A DNA stretch of 64,000 nucleotides from Pseudoclavibacter sp. RFBB5 (GTDB taxonomy: Bacteria > Actinomycetota > Actinomycetes > Actinomycetales > Microbacteriaceae): assembly GCF_002931555.1 (NCBI RefSeq), contig NZ_PSTZ01000007.1, positions 186,001 to 250,000 on the forward strand. The letters run 5' to 3'. Positions 35,231 through 45,561 of this stretch are shown one piece after another. The notes under the pieces are model-generated. The model was not told where the DNA came from, made no database searches, and saw only the letters and a list, made by a program, of their open reading frames with translations. Each line of letters starts with the position of its first letter. The stretch's first letter is position 1. A program made the translations under genes and the position numbers.

Positions 35231-35986
35231 ATGACCGGATCTGACACTGTTACGAGCCATGTCTATCTCGGCACGTTGCGGACGACCGCCAGCCACACGA
35301 TCAGTATTCCTCACCTGTTGGAACTTCTACGCGCAGTGCCTCATGGCGCGCCCGCCGAGCGGTACCGTCAGGCTGTCGTAGATGACAACGTCCTCGGGCG
35401 ACCGACTCAGGTCGGCAGGCAGCGTTCGTTCCGACACCTGCGAGAGCTGTACTTCCTTGACCCGGGTCATCCGGAGTTCATGGGCCTGCGGCACTTCTGG
35501 GAAATCGATTCCTCGTCACATTCGCTACTCGCGGGGTTGTTGGCATTCACCCGTGACGAAGTGCTCCGCGCTTCTTTCACCGCGATTGCTGACCTACGCG
35601 AGGGCTTGAGCGTGTCATCGGCAGATTTCACTTCAGCTGTCGCCGCACAGTTCGATGGCGAGATGTCCGATTCGACGCTTGGCAAGACGGGCCGCAACAC
35701 GGGCGCCAGCTGGACCCAGACCGGCCATCTGGTTGGTCGTACGAAGAAAGTTCGCACCGACCTGGTGGCACGCCCGGCGGCGGTTGCGTATGCAGCATAT
35801 CTGGGGCACCTTGCTGGAGGGCGAGGCCTCGGCGTCCTTGACAACCCGTGGTCGAAGATACTCGGGGTCTCACCCGGCCGATCCTTAGAGGCACTCCGCG
35901 ATGCCCACACCCAGGGGCTCCTCGATTTGCTCGTGGCCGGCAATGTCGTGGACGTAGCGTTCCCAGCCCTCGGGCGCGATATATGA
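35231..35986 (+). CDS. brxA: BREX protein BrxA (DUF1819-like)
   Basis: This is the first gene of the BREX operon, about 251 residues. In BREX systems BrxA is a small DNA-binding helical protein. FRHLRELYFLDP and the SDSTLGKTGRNTGASW stretch fit the DUF1819 pattern. Sequence likeness alone is modest, and the call leans on its place directly before brxB. The ATG at 35231 follows GAAGAGGGGG; an in-frame TTG at 35210 is possible. Its stop overlaps the brxB start as ATGA. Confidence 0.78.
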   Translation: MTGSDTVTSHVYLGTLRTTASHTISIPHLLELLRAVPHGAPAERYRQAVVDDNVLGRPTQVGRQRSFRHLRELYFLDPGHPEFMGLRHFWEIDSSSHSLLAGLLAFTRDEVLRASFTAIADLREGLSVSSADFTSAVAAQFDGEMSDSTLGKTGRNTGASWTQTGHLVGRTKKVRTDLVARPAAVAYAAYLGHLAGGRGLGVLDNPWSKILGVSPGRSLEALRDAHTQGLLDLLVAGNVVDVAFPALGRDI

Positions 35987-36540
35987 GCCGCGTCTCCGAT
36001 CTCGTCGACGCCTACAGAGCCGAGTTGTCCTTGACATGGAAGGACAACGTTTCGGGCGGTGAGCGCGTCTGGATGCTCGTCTACCCGCCGGACCTGGAGC
36101 GTCAAATGCGGCACTCGCTGCCGAACCTGGGGCTGGCGACAACCCAGGCAGGCCACGATTGGATCGTCCTCGATGTTACGGACGACTTCGGGCACTGGTT
36201 GTCGTCACACCGGCACGCGGAGGCGTTTTACGAGGAGCCGAGCGACCTCACGCAGTCGATCCTCGATCAGTTCGAGACGACATTGGTCGCGCGCATCCGC
36301 CAGACACTTGAAGCGGCTCCCACAGGCGCCGTCGTGTCGCTCGTCGGTATCGGCTCGATCTTCCCGTTCTTGCGTGCGTCGAGCGTGATCAAGTCCGTCG
36401 ATTCTGCTGTCGCCGGCCGCCTCCTCGTACTCTTTCCGGGATTTCACGACCCGGAGACTCACTCATTCCGCTTGCTCGACGCGCGCGACGGGTTCAATTA
36501 CCGCGCCCGCGTCATCGATCCTCAGAAGGACCTCACGTGA
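35983..36540 (+). CDS. brxB: BREX protein BrxB (DUF1788)
   Basis: This 185-residue DUF1788 protein has family signatures in the C-terminal half: VGIGSIFPFLRAS, GRLLVLFPGFHD and FRLLDARDGFNYRAR. BrxB is an essential but biochemically poorly defined BREX component thought to act with the ATPase and PglZ. The ATG overlaps the brxA stop by four bases and its own stop overlaps the brxC GTG by four, so the three are tightly coupled. Confidence 0.9.
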   Translation: MSRVSDLVDAYRAELSLTWKDNVSGGERVWMLVYPPDLERQMRHSLPNLGLATTQAGHDWIVLDVTDDFGHWLSSHRHAEAFYEEPSDLTQSILDQFETTLVARIRQTLEAAPTGAVVSLVGIGSIFPFLRASSVIKSVDSAVAGRLLVLFPGFHDPETHSFRLLDARDGFNYRARVIDPQKDLT

Positions 36541-39500
36541 CGATCAACAATGACCTGTTTATTCGGCACCCGCTGAGCTTCGAGATTCCGAACGACGGTG
36601 TCACCAACGTCGACCGTCCCGAGGACTCCAACCAGTGGGATGTCCTCAAGTACGAGCTCGAGAGCTTCGTCTGCGAGGGCGAGTACGAGCACGGCCTTCA
36701 GCGCATCCTTGACTCGTATGTCGGCCACCGGAACAGGACGACGCAGCCTGCCGTGTGGGTCTCGGGGTTCTACGGCAGCGGCAAGTCCCACCTCGTCCGT
36801 GTGCTTCAGCATCTGTGGGCCGACACGAACTTCCCGAACGGTGCGACCGCGCGGGGCCTGACCAACATCCCGCAAGGCATCCAGGACCAGCTGACGGAGC
36901 TGACCACGCTCGGCCGCCGGGATGGCGCCGCACCGTGGGCAGCCGCAGGTGCGCTCGACCGGAGCGGCGACACCCTCAATTCGGTGTTCCTCTCCATCGT
37001 CCTCGGGGCGGCCGGGCTGCCTGCGCGAGTCGCGCCCGCCCAGGTGGCTCTCTGGCTTGCGGGCAACGGGCACCTCGCCGCCGTCCGCGACCACATCACG
37101 ACCAGCGGTGGGGACTTCATCGAGGAACTTGACGAGTACAACCTCAGCACAAGGCTCGCGAACGCCATCCTCGCCTCTGACGCAGAGTTCGCCGCATCAG
37201 CCAAAGATGTGCGTGCCGCGCTTCGCAGCCAGTTCCCGCCGGACACGCGGTCGTTCTCCACTGACGAGACCGTCGCGCTGTTCAAGAAGATCCTTGAATA
37301 CGTCGGTGGTGGTCAGATCCCGCCGTCTTTGATCGTCCTGGACGAGGTGCAGCAGTACATCAGCGGCGACGGTGGCCGCGCTATGGAGGTGCAGAACCTC
37401 GTCGAGTCGGTGTCCCGCGAACTCGATGGTCGCGTGCTGCTCGTCGCCACAGGGCAGCAGGAGTTGACGGCGGACTCGACACTCCAGAAGATCCAGGACC
37501 GCTTCACCGTCAAGGTCGTGCTCAAAAATCAGGATGTCGATGCCGTCGTCCGTCGTGTGCTGCTGAGCAAGGAGCCCGCGAAGAAGCCGGGTCTCGACAG
37601 CACGCTCGCGTCGGTCGCTGGGCAGATTTCCCGGCAGCTCATCGGAAGCAAGATTCAGCACACCGCGGAGGACGACAAGGACCTCGCCGAGGACTACCCG
37701 CTGCTTCCTGTGCGGCGTCGATTCTGGGAGAGCGTGCTCCGCCAGGCCGACGCCGGCCGCGCCGGACAGCTGCGCTCCCAGCTCCGGATCGTGCACGAGG
37801 CGAACCGTAAGGTTGCGCCCAAGCCACTGGGCACCGTGGTCGGTGCGGACTTCCTTTACTCCCAGAAGAATGAAGACTTGAACGGCGCGGGGCTGCTCCT
37901 CAAGGAGACGCAGACGCTGATCCACGAGCAGTGGCAGAAGAACGCCCTGCGTGGTCGCGTCCTCGGCCTGATCCATCTCATCGGTCTCCTCCCGACCTCG
38001 GGGCATGGGGATATCGGCGTGCGCGCCTCGGCAGACCATCTCGTCGACCTGCTCGTCGAAGACCTCGCCCATGATGGCGACAGGCTTCGGCAAGAAGTGC
38101 CTGCCGTGCTCGAAGCGCTCGCCGCGGAGGGAATTATCCAGCAGGACGGCGAGGAGTTCCGTCTTCAGACGAAGGCGGGCCGCGATTGGGACGAGGCGTT
38201 CCGCAGGCACCACGCCCAGGTCACCGACAGCGAGGTGAGCACCGAGCGTGATTCGCTGTTGCTCTCCGAGGTCGGTCGGTCGCTGCCCGCTTCGATCCAG
38301 CAGGGGCGCGCCAAAGAATCGCGCAAGCTTGCCCTGCACGCCGATGCGTCGCTCCCGCCCGACTCCGAGGCGATCCCGGTGTGGCTCCGCTCAGAGTGGG
38401 ACGAAGGAATCACGGCGAAGCAGTTCGATGAGGCCGCCCGCAGCCTTGGCGTCGACTCGCCGATCATCCTCATCCACGTTCCGCGACTCCAGGCCCCCAC
38501 ATTCGCAGCGGCGGTCCGCAACAAGCTCGCTGCACAGCGAGTGATCGACCAGCAGGGCATTCCTCAGGACGATGAGGGCAAGCAAGCCAGAAGTGCGATG
38601 CAGACCCGCCTCAATCGCGCGACGGACCAGGTGAACGCCCATGTCCGCGACGTCACCTCCAAGGCGAACGTTCTCCTTGGCGGCGGGACGGCACCCAGCG
38701 GAGTCAGCCTGCGCGAACGGATCGAAGCTGGCGCACAGGACGCCGCGACGCGGCTCTTCCCGCGGTTCGCCGAGGCAGACGACAATCGCTGGCCGCAGGT
38801 GATCGCCAGGGTCAAGAGCGGGTCGGCGGCTGATGCCCTCAAGGCCGTCAATCACGACGCCGACCCTGAGCAGCATCGCGTCATCAAAGAGGTACTCAGC
38901 CACATCGGCTCGGCTGGCACCTCCGCGAACGACGTCGAGAAGGCCGTCACCTCGAAACCGCTTGGCTGGCCGAGAGACGCGCTCATGGCTGCCCTCGGTG
39001 TACTCCTCGACACCGGGGTGATTCGAGCGACGCTCAACGGCAGCGAAGCAACGACTACCGACGTACTCAAGCAGACCCGCCTCGGCAATGTGCAGCTCCG
39101 CCGTGAAGTGACAGTTCTCAAGCCTGCCGAGAAGATTCAGGGGCGCCAGGTGCTGAGCACCCTCGGGTTCCCGACCGATAACGATGGACTCGTCTCGGCG
39201 GTCGAGCAAGCCGTAAAGTCGCTCGTTCAACGTGCGAAGGACGTGAGCGGACCGGCGCCGCTCCCGGACATCAGCGTCCCGAGCAACATCCAGATCATCA
39301 TAAGCAGTTCCGGCAACGACCGAGTGCACGCCTTACTACGCGCGAAAGACGAACTCACGAGTTTCAGCGACAGGCTCGGGGAGCTTGAGCGCCGCAGCAA
39401 GAGCCGAGCCACAGCCTTGGCGCTCGCGCGCTCGCTCGCCACCTCCTCTGCCGAATTAGAGACCGCGTCGGCCGTACGCAACCGCCTCGACGCACTGGTC

Positions 39501-39992
39501 GCAAGCCGTGATCTGCTCGCCGACGCCGACCCTGTCGCCCCGATCGTCAAGGACCTGGCCGACGCGCTTCGCGACGCGATCCACTCAGCCGCGGGCGCGT
39601 TGAGAGACGCCCGCAAGCAGGCTGTCGAAAGCCTCGAAGCGCAGTCTGTATGGAAGCCGCTTGAACAGGCGCAACGCGCGTCGCTCCTCGCGGACCACCA
39701 CCTCACTGCAGAGCCGGAGCCCAACCTGGCCGATCCATCGGCTGTACTGGCGGCGGCGCAGGCGCGACCTCTCCAAGGGTGGACCGCCGAACTGGACGCG
39801 ATCCCGCAGCGTGCCTCTCGCGCTCTGGAAGCGGCCCTTCGGCTCACGACCCCTGCGGCGACGACCGCCACGGTCACCGTCTCGACTGCGAGCCTGAGCA
39901 GCTCGGACGAGGTCGAGCGGTACATTGACAAACTTCGATCGCAGCTTCTCGAAGCCCTGAGCAGCAATGACACCGTCGTGGTGAAGGGCTGA
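36537..39992 (+). CDS. brxC: BREX ATPase BrxC
   Basis: This large P-loop protein of 1151 residues is the normal size for BrxC. Walker A is GFYGSGKSH with Lys83 and Walker B is IVLDEVQQ with Asp269. A long C-terminal region contains coiled-coil-like segments (about residues 930-1010). BrxC is an ORC/Cdc6-like AAA ATPase needed for both methylation and restriction. It starts with a GTG overlapping brxB. pglX follows after two bases. High GC and even codon use contrast with the middle of pglX. Confidence 0.93.
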   Translation: MTINNDLFIRHPLSFEIPNDGVTNVDRPEDSNQWDVLKYELESFVCEGEYEHGLQRILDSYVGHRNRTTQPAVWVSGFYGSGKSHLVRVLQHLWADTNFPNGATARGLTNIPQGIQDQLTELTTLGRRDGAAPWAAAGALDRSGDTLNSVFLSIVLGAAGLPARVAPAQVALWLAGNGHLAAVRDHITTSGGDFIEELDEYNLSTRLANAILASDAEFAASAKDVRAALRSQFPPDTRSFSTDETVALFKKILEYVGGGQIPPSLIVLDEVQQYISGDGGRAMEVQNLVESVSRELDGRVLLVATGQQELTADSTLQKIQDRFTVKVVLKNQDVDAVVRRVLLSKEPAKKPGLDSTLASVAGQISRQLIGSKIQHTAEDDKDLAEDYPLLPVRRRFWESVLRQADAGRAGQLRSQLRIVHEANRKVAPKPLGTVVGADFLYSQKNEDLNGAGLLLKETQTLIHEQWQKNALRGRVLGLIHLIGLLPTSGHGDIGVRASADHLVDLLVEDLAHDGDRLRQEVPAVLEALAAEGIIQQDGEEFRLQTKAGRDWDEAFRRHHAQVTDSEVSTERDSLLLSEVGRSLPASIQQGRAKESRKLALHADASLPPDSEAIPVWLRSEWDEGITAKQFDEAARSLGVDSPIILIHVPRLQAPTFAAAVRNKLAAQRVIDQQGIPQDDEGKQARSAMQTRLNRATDQVNAHVRDVTSKANVLLGGGTAPSGVSLRERIEAGAQDAATRLFPRFAEADDNRWPQVIARVKSGSAADALKAVNHDADPEQHRVIKEVLSHIGSAGTSANDVEKAVTSKPLGWPRDALMAALGVLLDTGVIRATLNGSEATTTDVLKQTRLGNVQLRREVTVLKPAEKIQGRQVLSTLGFPTDNDGLVSAVEQAVKSLVQRAKDVSGPAPLPDISVPSNIQIIISSSGNDRVHALLRAKDELTSFSDRLGELERRSKSRATALALARSLATSSAELETASAVRNRLDALVASRDLLADADPVAPIVKDLADALRDAIHSAAGALRDARKQAVESLEAQSVWKPLEQAQRASLLADHHLTAEPEPNLADPSAVLAAAQARPLQGWTAELDAIPQRASRALEAALRLTTPAATTATVTVSTASLSSSDEVERYIDKLRSQLLEALSSNDTVVVKG

Positions 39993-39994
39993 TC

Positions 39995-42900
39995 ATGACC
40001 GAAGACACGATTACCGTCCTGAATTCCGACCAACGGCGCTTCCTCGATGCCCAGACGCAACGCGCCCGCGAGGCGGCACAGCGCGCAGCGGAGGATGCCC
40101 TGCGCGCACTCGCGGTCGGTGAGCCGAGCCGGCCTGCCTTCCTGAGCGAGGAGCAGAACGGGCTTCGTCTGGCGCTTCGAGACAAGGGCCGGCAACTCGG
40201 TGACGACACGTCGCGAGCGGGAGCAACCCTCACAAACCTCGTCCATGACGTCGCCTATGAGCAATGGCACCGCTTGCTGTTTGCTCGCTTCCTGGAGGTC
40301 AACGAGCTCCTGCGGCACCCCGAGTACCGCGACATCCCGTTGTCGTTGGAGGACTGCGGCGATTTTGCGCCCGACCTCGGCGAACCCGACGCGTGGGCCG
40401 TTGCCGCTCGCTTCGCATCGGAGATACTGCCCGGTGTCTTTCGCCTGACCGACCCTGCGGTACAGGTGCGGTTCGCGGCTGAGCATCGTAACGCGCTGGA
40501 GCGTTTGCTGCTGGAGATCCCCGCTGAGGTGTTCACGACCGAAGACGCGCTCGGATGGGTGTATCAGTTCTGGCAGACGGCCGAGAAAAAGCGGGTGAAC
40601 GACTCCGGGGTCAAGATCGGTGGCGCCGAACTATCCCCCGTCACGCAGCTGTTCACCGAGAACTACATGGTCCGCTTCCTGCTGGAGAACTCGCTCGGTG
40701 CATGGTGGGCAGCCCGGCACCCCGAGTCGCCGCTCGTCGATGCGTGGGAGTACCTCCGTCGCAACGAGGATGGCACTCCCGCCGCGGGCTCGTTCAGCGA
40801 GTGGCCCGAGTATGCCGCCGACGTGACCCTGATGGACCCCTGCTGCGGCTCCGGTCACTTCCTCGTCGCTATGTTCGGCATGCTCTGGCGCATGCGCGCC
40901 GAGGAGGAAGGCATCACGCCGGCCGAAGCACAAGACGCCGTACTCCGCGACAACCTCCACGGCCTCGAACTCGACCCACGCTGTACCCAGATCGCGACAT
41001 TCAATGTTGCTCTGGAAGCCTGGAAACAGGGTGGGTTCCGTGAGCTCCCAGCACCGCAGATTTCATGTTCGGGCGTGCCGGTTCGCGCCAAGCGCGCGGA
41101 GTGGCTCGATCAAGCCGGCGAAGACGAGGAGCTCTCAAAGGTTCTTGGACGCCTTCACTCGCTCTTCCGCGGCGCAGATACGCTGGGTTCGCTTATATCG
41201 CCGAGACGCAGTGAGTCGGATAGTGCACTCTTTGGCCCGGACTTGAGTATCGGATCTAACTGGGACCAGGTGCGGGCCGCTCTCGTGGAGACTCTGAAAT
41301 CCGAGCGGCAGGACACGACTGTCCTGGGGCACACAACTGCAGATGTAGTGCATGCGGCTGGTCTACTTGCACGCGAGTACACACTGGTGGCTACCAACCC
41401 ACCTTATCTCCAACGAAACGCGATGGATGCTGCCCTTGCGCGCTACATTGACGAGTCCCACCCGCTCGCGAAGTCCGACATTGCGACCGCGTTCATAGAA
41501 CGTTGTCTGACCTTCGCTGGCGACAGCGGCACGATTGCAGTGGTGTCCCCCCAAAACTGGCTTTTCCTTGGATCCTACGCGAAGTTTCGCCGTGACCTGT
41601 TGAAACGTCGCCGATTCGACTCGGTGGCTCGATTGGGTGCTGGTGCGTTCCGCCAGATAAGTGGTGAGGTCGTTAAGGTCGCACTCAGCATCGTGAGCGC
41701 GGCGTCAGCGGATGCCAGCCATCGTATCGCTGGTGTCCAGGCGCATCGCCTGGCGGGCGCGGATGGCAAGGCAGCCGCTTTGCAGAATGGCGAGATGTTG
41801 TGCCCTTTGCAGGTGGACCAGTCGCGAAATCCGGATTCGCGGATTACCTTGACCCGAATCCTGCCGGAATCACTGCTGGACGTACTTGCCGACGGGATGG
41901 CGGGGATCCAGACCGGGGACTACCCGCGATTCGGCCGAGTGTTTTGGGAACGCCCGCTACCGCACCCGGACTGGGAGTTTCAGCAGAGCACGGTTCGATC
42001 GACGACACCGTATGGGGGCCGCGAGCACATCTTGCGTTGGGAGGGAGGCAAGGGTCACCTCCACGAATTTGTGGCCGAGCGACTCGGGGAATGGGGTGTC
42101 GGTGCTTGGATTCGGGGCGTAGGACTGAGCGGGAAGCGAGGAGTCGCGATCTCGCAGATGGGAAACCTTCCTGCCACCATCTATACCGGTGAGCTGTTCG
42201 ATAACAACACTGCAGTGATCCTGCCGAAAGACCCATCCGATCTTGAAGCGATTTGGGCCTATTGCTCCAGCGAAGACTTTGCCGAGGACGTCCGTGAGAT
42301 TGACGACAAGATGAATGTCACGAATGCAACGCTCGTCAAGGTTGCTTTCAACCGTGAGCATTGGCAGCAGGTAGCTGATGGGATGGGTCCCCTTCCCAGA
42401 CCCAAGTCGGATTACCCGACTCAGTGGCTGTTCAGAGGTGATGTCCGCACTGCATCCCATCCTCTCCAGGTTGGAGTCGCTCGCCTGCTCGGCTATCGCT
42501 GGCCCGAGCAGATATCAGATAATCTGGACCAGTTTGGCGACCAGGATGGCATCGCCGCGCTTGTGTCTTTACCCGGCGAACCGGACCTAGCCTCCAGGCT
42601 TCGCCAACTGCTCACAGCCGCGTACGGTGATGACTGGTCCAGCAATCTCGAACGCCAGCTTGTCACTGAAGCGGGGGGTAAGAACGGCAAACTCGAAGAT
42701 TGGCTTCGCAGCACTTTTTTTGCCCAGCACGTGAAGGTGTTCGACAACCGCCCTTTCCTGTGGCACATCTGGGACGGTCGCAAGGACGGGTTTTCTGCGA
42801 TCGTCAACTACCACGAGCTCGACCGGCCGACGTTGGAGAAGCTAGCCTTCACGTCGCTCGGCGCGTGGATCGACCGACAGAAACATGAGGTTCGTGAAGA

Positions 42901-43228
42901 ACGGGCGGGTGCCGATGTGCGCTTAGCCGCTGCCGAGGAACTCCAGCGCAGGCTCAAGCTCATTCTCGACGGAGCGCCGCCTTGCGACGTGTACGTGCGG
43001 TGGAAGCCCATGGCCGAGCAGCCGATCGGTTGGGAGCCTGACCTTGACGATGGTGTCCGCCTCAACATTCGGCCATTCGTGACCGCCGGCGTGCTTCGGT
43101 CGAAGGTCAACGTGCACTGGAAGAAGGATCGCGGCACGAACACGGATGGATCGGAGCGGCAGAACGACCTGCACCCGACACTGGATGATCGCCGTGCAGC
43201 CCGAAAAGCTGCGGAGGCTGCCGAATGA
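39995..43228 (+). CDS. pglX: BREX-1 adenine-specific DNA methyltransferase PglX
   Basis: This is an N6-adenine methyltransferase of 1077 residues. The SAM site is DPCCGSGHF from Asp281 and the catalytic motif is NPPY at residues 468-471. The C-terminal half carries the target-recognition region. PglX marks host DNA at a non-palindromic site and is also needed for phage exclusion. The segment from about 41150 to 42560 looks poorer in GC than both ends, and it contains runs C6 (41547-41552), G6 (42673-42678) and T7 (42715-42721). The frame is intact throughout. Its stop overlaps the pglZ start. Confidence 0.94.
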   Translation: MTEDTITVLNSDQRRFLDAQTQRAREAAQRAAEDALRALAVGEPSRPAFLSEEQNGLRLALRDKGRQLGDDTSRAGATLTNLVHDVAYEQWHRLLFARFLEVNELLRHPEYRDIPLSLEDCGDFAPDLGEPDAWAVAARFASEILPGVFRLTDPAVQVRFAAEHRNALERLLLEIPAEVFTTEDALGWVYQFWQTAEKKRVNDSGVKIGGAELSPVTQLFTENYMVRFLLENSLGAWWAARHPESPLVDAWEYLRRNEDGTPAAGSFSEWPEYAADVTLMDPCCGSGHFLVAMFGMLWRMRAEEEGITPAEAQDAVLRDNLHGLELDPRCTQIATFNVALEAWKQGGFRELPAPQISCSGVPVRAKRAEWLDQAGEDEELSKVLGRLHSLFRGADTLGSLISPRRSESDSALFGPDLSIGSNWDQVRAALVETLKSERQDTTVLGHTTADVVHAAGLLAREYTLVATNPPYLQRNAMDAALARYIDESHPLAKSDIATAFIERCLTFAGDSGTIAVVSPQNWLFLGSYAKFRRDLLKRRRFDSVARLGAGAFRQISGEVVKVALSIVSAASADASHRIAGVQAHRLAGADGKAAALQNGEMLCPLQVDQSRNPDSRITLTRILPESLLDVLADGMAGIQTGDYPRFGRVFWERPLPHPDWEFQQSTVRSTTPYGGREHILRWEGGKGHLHEFVAERLGEWGVGAWIRGVGLSGKRGVAISQMGNLPATIYTGELFDNNTAVILPKDPSDLEAIWAYCSSEDFAEDVREIDDKMNVTNATLVKVAFNREHWQQVADGMGPLPRPKSDYPTQWLFRGDVRTASHPLQVGVARLLGYRWPEQISDNLDQFGDQDGIAALVSLPGEPDLASRLRQLLTAAYGDDWSSNLERQLVTEAGGKNGKLEDWLRSTFFAQHVKVFDNRPFLWHIWDGRKDGFSAIVNYHELDRPTLEKLAFTSLGAWIDRQKHEVREERAGADVRLAAAEELQRRLKLILDGAPPCDVYVRWKPMAEQPIGWEPDLDDGVRLNIRPFVTAGVLRSKVNVHWKKDRGTNTDGSERQNDLHPTLDDRRAARKAAEAAE

Positions 43229-45561
43229 CGCTCGTCCGTGCCGTTGTCGCCAAGGCCCTTCGTGATGCCGGGGCCTTCAACTCGGGGGCGAACTTTTCCC
43301 CAGCAGCTGTTCTGTGGGCCGACCCCGAGCGCACATGGGTGCCGGTAATCCGCAGCCTTCAGGAGGCGGTGCCCATCCTCGTTCTCGGCGAGTACGACCC
43401 CGCAACTGCGCAGGGCCCGGCGCTCTGGCTTCGAGCCGTTCTTGCCTCGCCCGAGTCAGCGGAACTGCCGTCTCATCTTGCCGGACGCGATGAGCGCAAC
43501 CCGTGGGTGATCTATCTGCCTGGTGTCAGTCGAAGTTCCGTGGCCGAGGCATCGGCTCTCAACGACTCGCTCGCGCCTCTCGCCGAGGTCGCGATCCGCT
43601 CCAATTGGTGGCCCTCCGCTCACGGCCAGACGCCGTGGACGCCGCACTCGTTCCTCTCGTCAAAGCAGGGTGCCGGGCTGGACATTGCTGGCGATGCCGC
43701 TACAAAGGCGGCCCTCACGCAGGTACTGGACAAGTTCTTCTTCGAGGACATTGACGACCTCAAGCGCATGGGCCGACTCGACTCGTCGCGTCTTCACCGC
43801 CTTGTGCTCGAAGACTCGGTGCGCACGCTCCTCGAATGGATGAATGACCCGGACGGCGTGCGCGCCTCGCTCAAAGGTGGTCGGTGGCAGGCGCTCAGAG
43901 CCGCTTGCAAGTCCGCATACGGCTTTGACCCCGAGACGGATGGTGCGCTTACTGCTGCCAGAAAGCTTGGCGGGCGAACGGGGGAGTGGGGAGCTGCTTG
44001 GAGGCGGTTCGTAGAAAACCCGAGCCGGTATCCAAACCTACCTGCGTTGCTTGACCAGGCCCGGCCTTCCGCGGTGGCGCTTTTCGGAGACATGGACCCA
44101 CATATCGACTCCTGGCCCTCGTGGAACCAAGGTCAGGAGGATGCCCTAAGGTCAGCACTGGACGCCTTGGGGGCTTCCTGCGCGGATCCGCACCGTCGCG
44201 TTGCGGAGCTCGCTGACGCGCACACGTTGCGGGAAGACAGCGTGTGGGCTGCACTTGGCCAGGCCCCGCTCGCGCGTGCTGTCGGTCACCTCGCCGAAAT
44301 AGCAGACCGTGTGGTTACCGCCCCGGCAGCCACGGACCTTGAGACACAAGTCGCCTGGTTCGGCAACGAGGGCCACTTGATCGACGACCTTGCTCTTCGG
44401 ACCATCGCGACGGCGAAGACAGCTCGCGACCGGACCGCCGTCGCTCATGCTCTCGGTGTAATTTACGACCCTTGGGTTGATCAGTCGGCGCGAGCGTTCC
44501 AGGAGGCTGCAGTCGGTACCTACCACGGTCAGACTGGCCTCGATGTATCGGCCGGAACATGCGTGGTCTACGTCGATGCCCTGCGCTACGACTTGGCCAC
44601 CCGTCTGGCTCGACGGCTGTCGCCACTCGCCGCCACCGTTGAGCCACGCCTAGCGGCGTTCCCCAGCGTCACGCCAACCGGCCAACCGGCAGTGGCACCA
44701 ATCAAGATCAGTGTGGCTGGCGGCGTTGCTTTCGATGCGGCCGATACTCAGGGGCGATCGGTCAAGGGGCCAATCCTGCGGTTGGCCCTCGCTGGCGCCG
44801 GGGTCCAGGTCCTCGATTGGGACACCGCAGAGGTTGGCGACCCTGCTGGAATAGCGTGGACCCAGACAAACATGATCGACTCATTGGGGCACTCACACGG
44901 GCACCAAATGGCTGACCTTGTTGACCAGCAACTTGACCTCGTTGCCGAGCGTGTTCGTGCTCTGCTGGACACAGGCTGGCGGAAAGTCGTCGTAGTTACC
45001 GATCATGGGTTCCTCCTACCGGCCCAAACAGCAGAGAAGGTCAGCCTCCCGCTACCAGTCACAGAAGGCGACACCGCGCGCAAGCCACGCGTGGCACGGC
45101 TGAAGGCCGCAGCCGCGCGTCCAAACTTCCCGATCCTGCCCTGGACTTGGGACTCTTCCGTTGACATGGTCAGTGCACCGGGGGCTGCGGCGTTCGAGGC
45201 CGGCCGCCTATACGAGCATGGAGGCTTGAGTCCCCAGGAGTGCGTGATCCCCATCGTCACGGTGACCCGTAGCAATACTGCTATTACCCCCGTCAAGGTT
45301 GAAGCTGTCCGGTGGGCCGGACAGCGATGCCGCATCGACTATGGCCCTGCCGAGGCTGATCTCATGGCGGAGATCCGTCTCCGCCCCGCAGACGCTTCGA
45401 GCACGGTTGGCGGTCCGAAAGCCCCCGCAGAACCAGGAGAGGTCAAAGTGCTCGTGGACGAGGAACGGGCCCCGAGCGGGGTGGCCGCCTGGGTCGTCCT
45501 CCTCGATTTGAGCGGTGGGGTTCTAGCCCAAACGCAAACTACGGTGGGAGGAGCCGAATGA
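43225..45561 (+). CDS. pglZ: BREX phosphatase-like protein PglZ
   Basis: This 778-residue protein has an alkaline-phosphatase-superfamily PglZ domain in the C-terminal half. Metal-binding motifs are VVYVDALRYDL (Asp451) and VVVTDHGFLLP (Asp593, His594). The N-terminal half is helical and less conserved. PglZ proteins are metal-dependent nucleases or phosphodiesterases central to BREX complexes. The ATG overlaps pglX by four bases, and brxL overlaps its stop in the same way. Confidence 0.92.
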   Translation: MTLVRAVVAKALRDAGAFNSGANFSPAAVLWADPERTWVPVIRSLQEAVPILVLGEYDPATAQGPALWLRAVLASPESAELPSHLAGRDERNPWVIYLPGVSRSSVAEASALNDSLAPLAEVAIRSNWWPSAHGQTPWTPHSFLSSKQGAGLDIAGDAATKAALTQVLDKFFFEDIDDLKRMGRLDSSRLHRLVLEDSVRTLLEWMNDPDGVRASLKGGRWQALRAACKSAYGFDPETDGALTAARKLGGRTGEWGAAWRRFVENPSRYPNLPALLDQARPSAVALFGDMDPHIDSWPSWNQGQEDALRSALDALGASCADPHRRVAELADAHTLREDSVWAALGQAPLARAVGHLAEIADRVVTAPAATDLETQVAWFGNEGHLIDDLALRTIATAKTARDRTAVAHALGVIYDPWVDQSARAFQEAAVGTYHGQTGLDVSAGTCVVYVDALRYDLATRLARRLSPLAATVEPRLAAFPSVTPTGQPAVAPIKISVAGGVAFDAADTQGRSVKGPILRLALAGAGVQVLDWDTAEVGDPAGIAWTQTNMIDSLGHSHGHQMADLVDQQLDLVAERVRALLDTGWRKVVVVTDHGFLLPAQTAEKVSLPLPVTEGDTARKPRVARLKAAAARPNFPILPWTWDSSVDMVSAPGAAAFEAGRLYEHGGLSPQECVIPIVTVTRSNTAITPVKVEAVRWAGQRCRIDYGPAEADLMAEIRLRPADASSTVGGPKAPAEPGEVKVLVDEERAPSGVAAWVVLLDLSGGVLAQTQTTVGGAE

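Noticed and set aside
42715-42721. T7 run in pglX as evidence that the gene is already frameshifted
   Set aside because: The reading frame stays open through the run to the normal stop, so it is only a possible slippage site.
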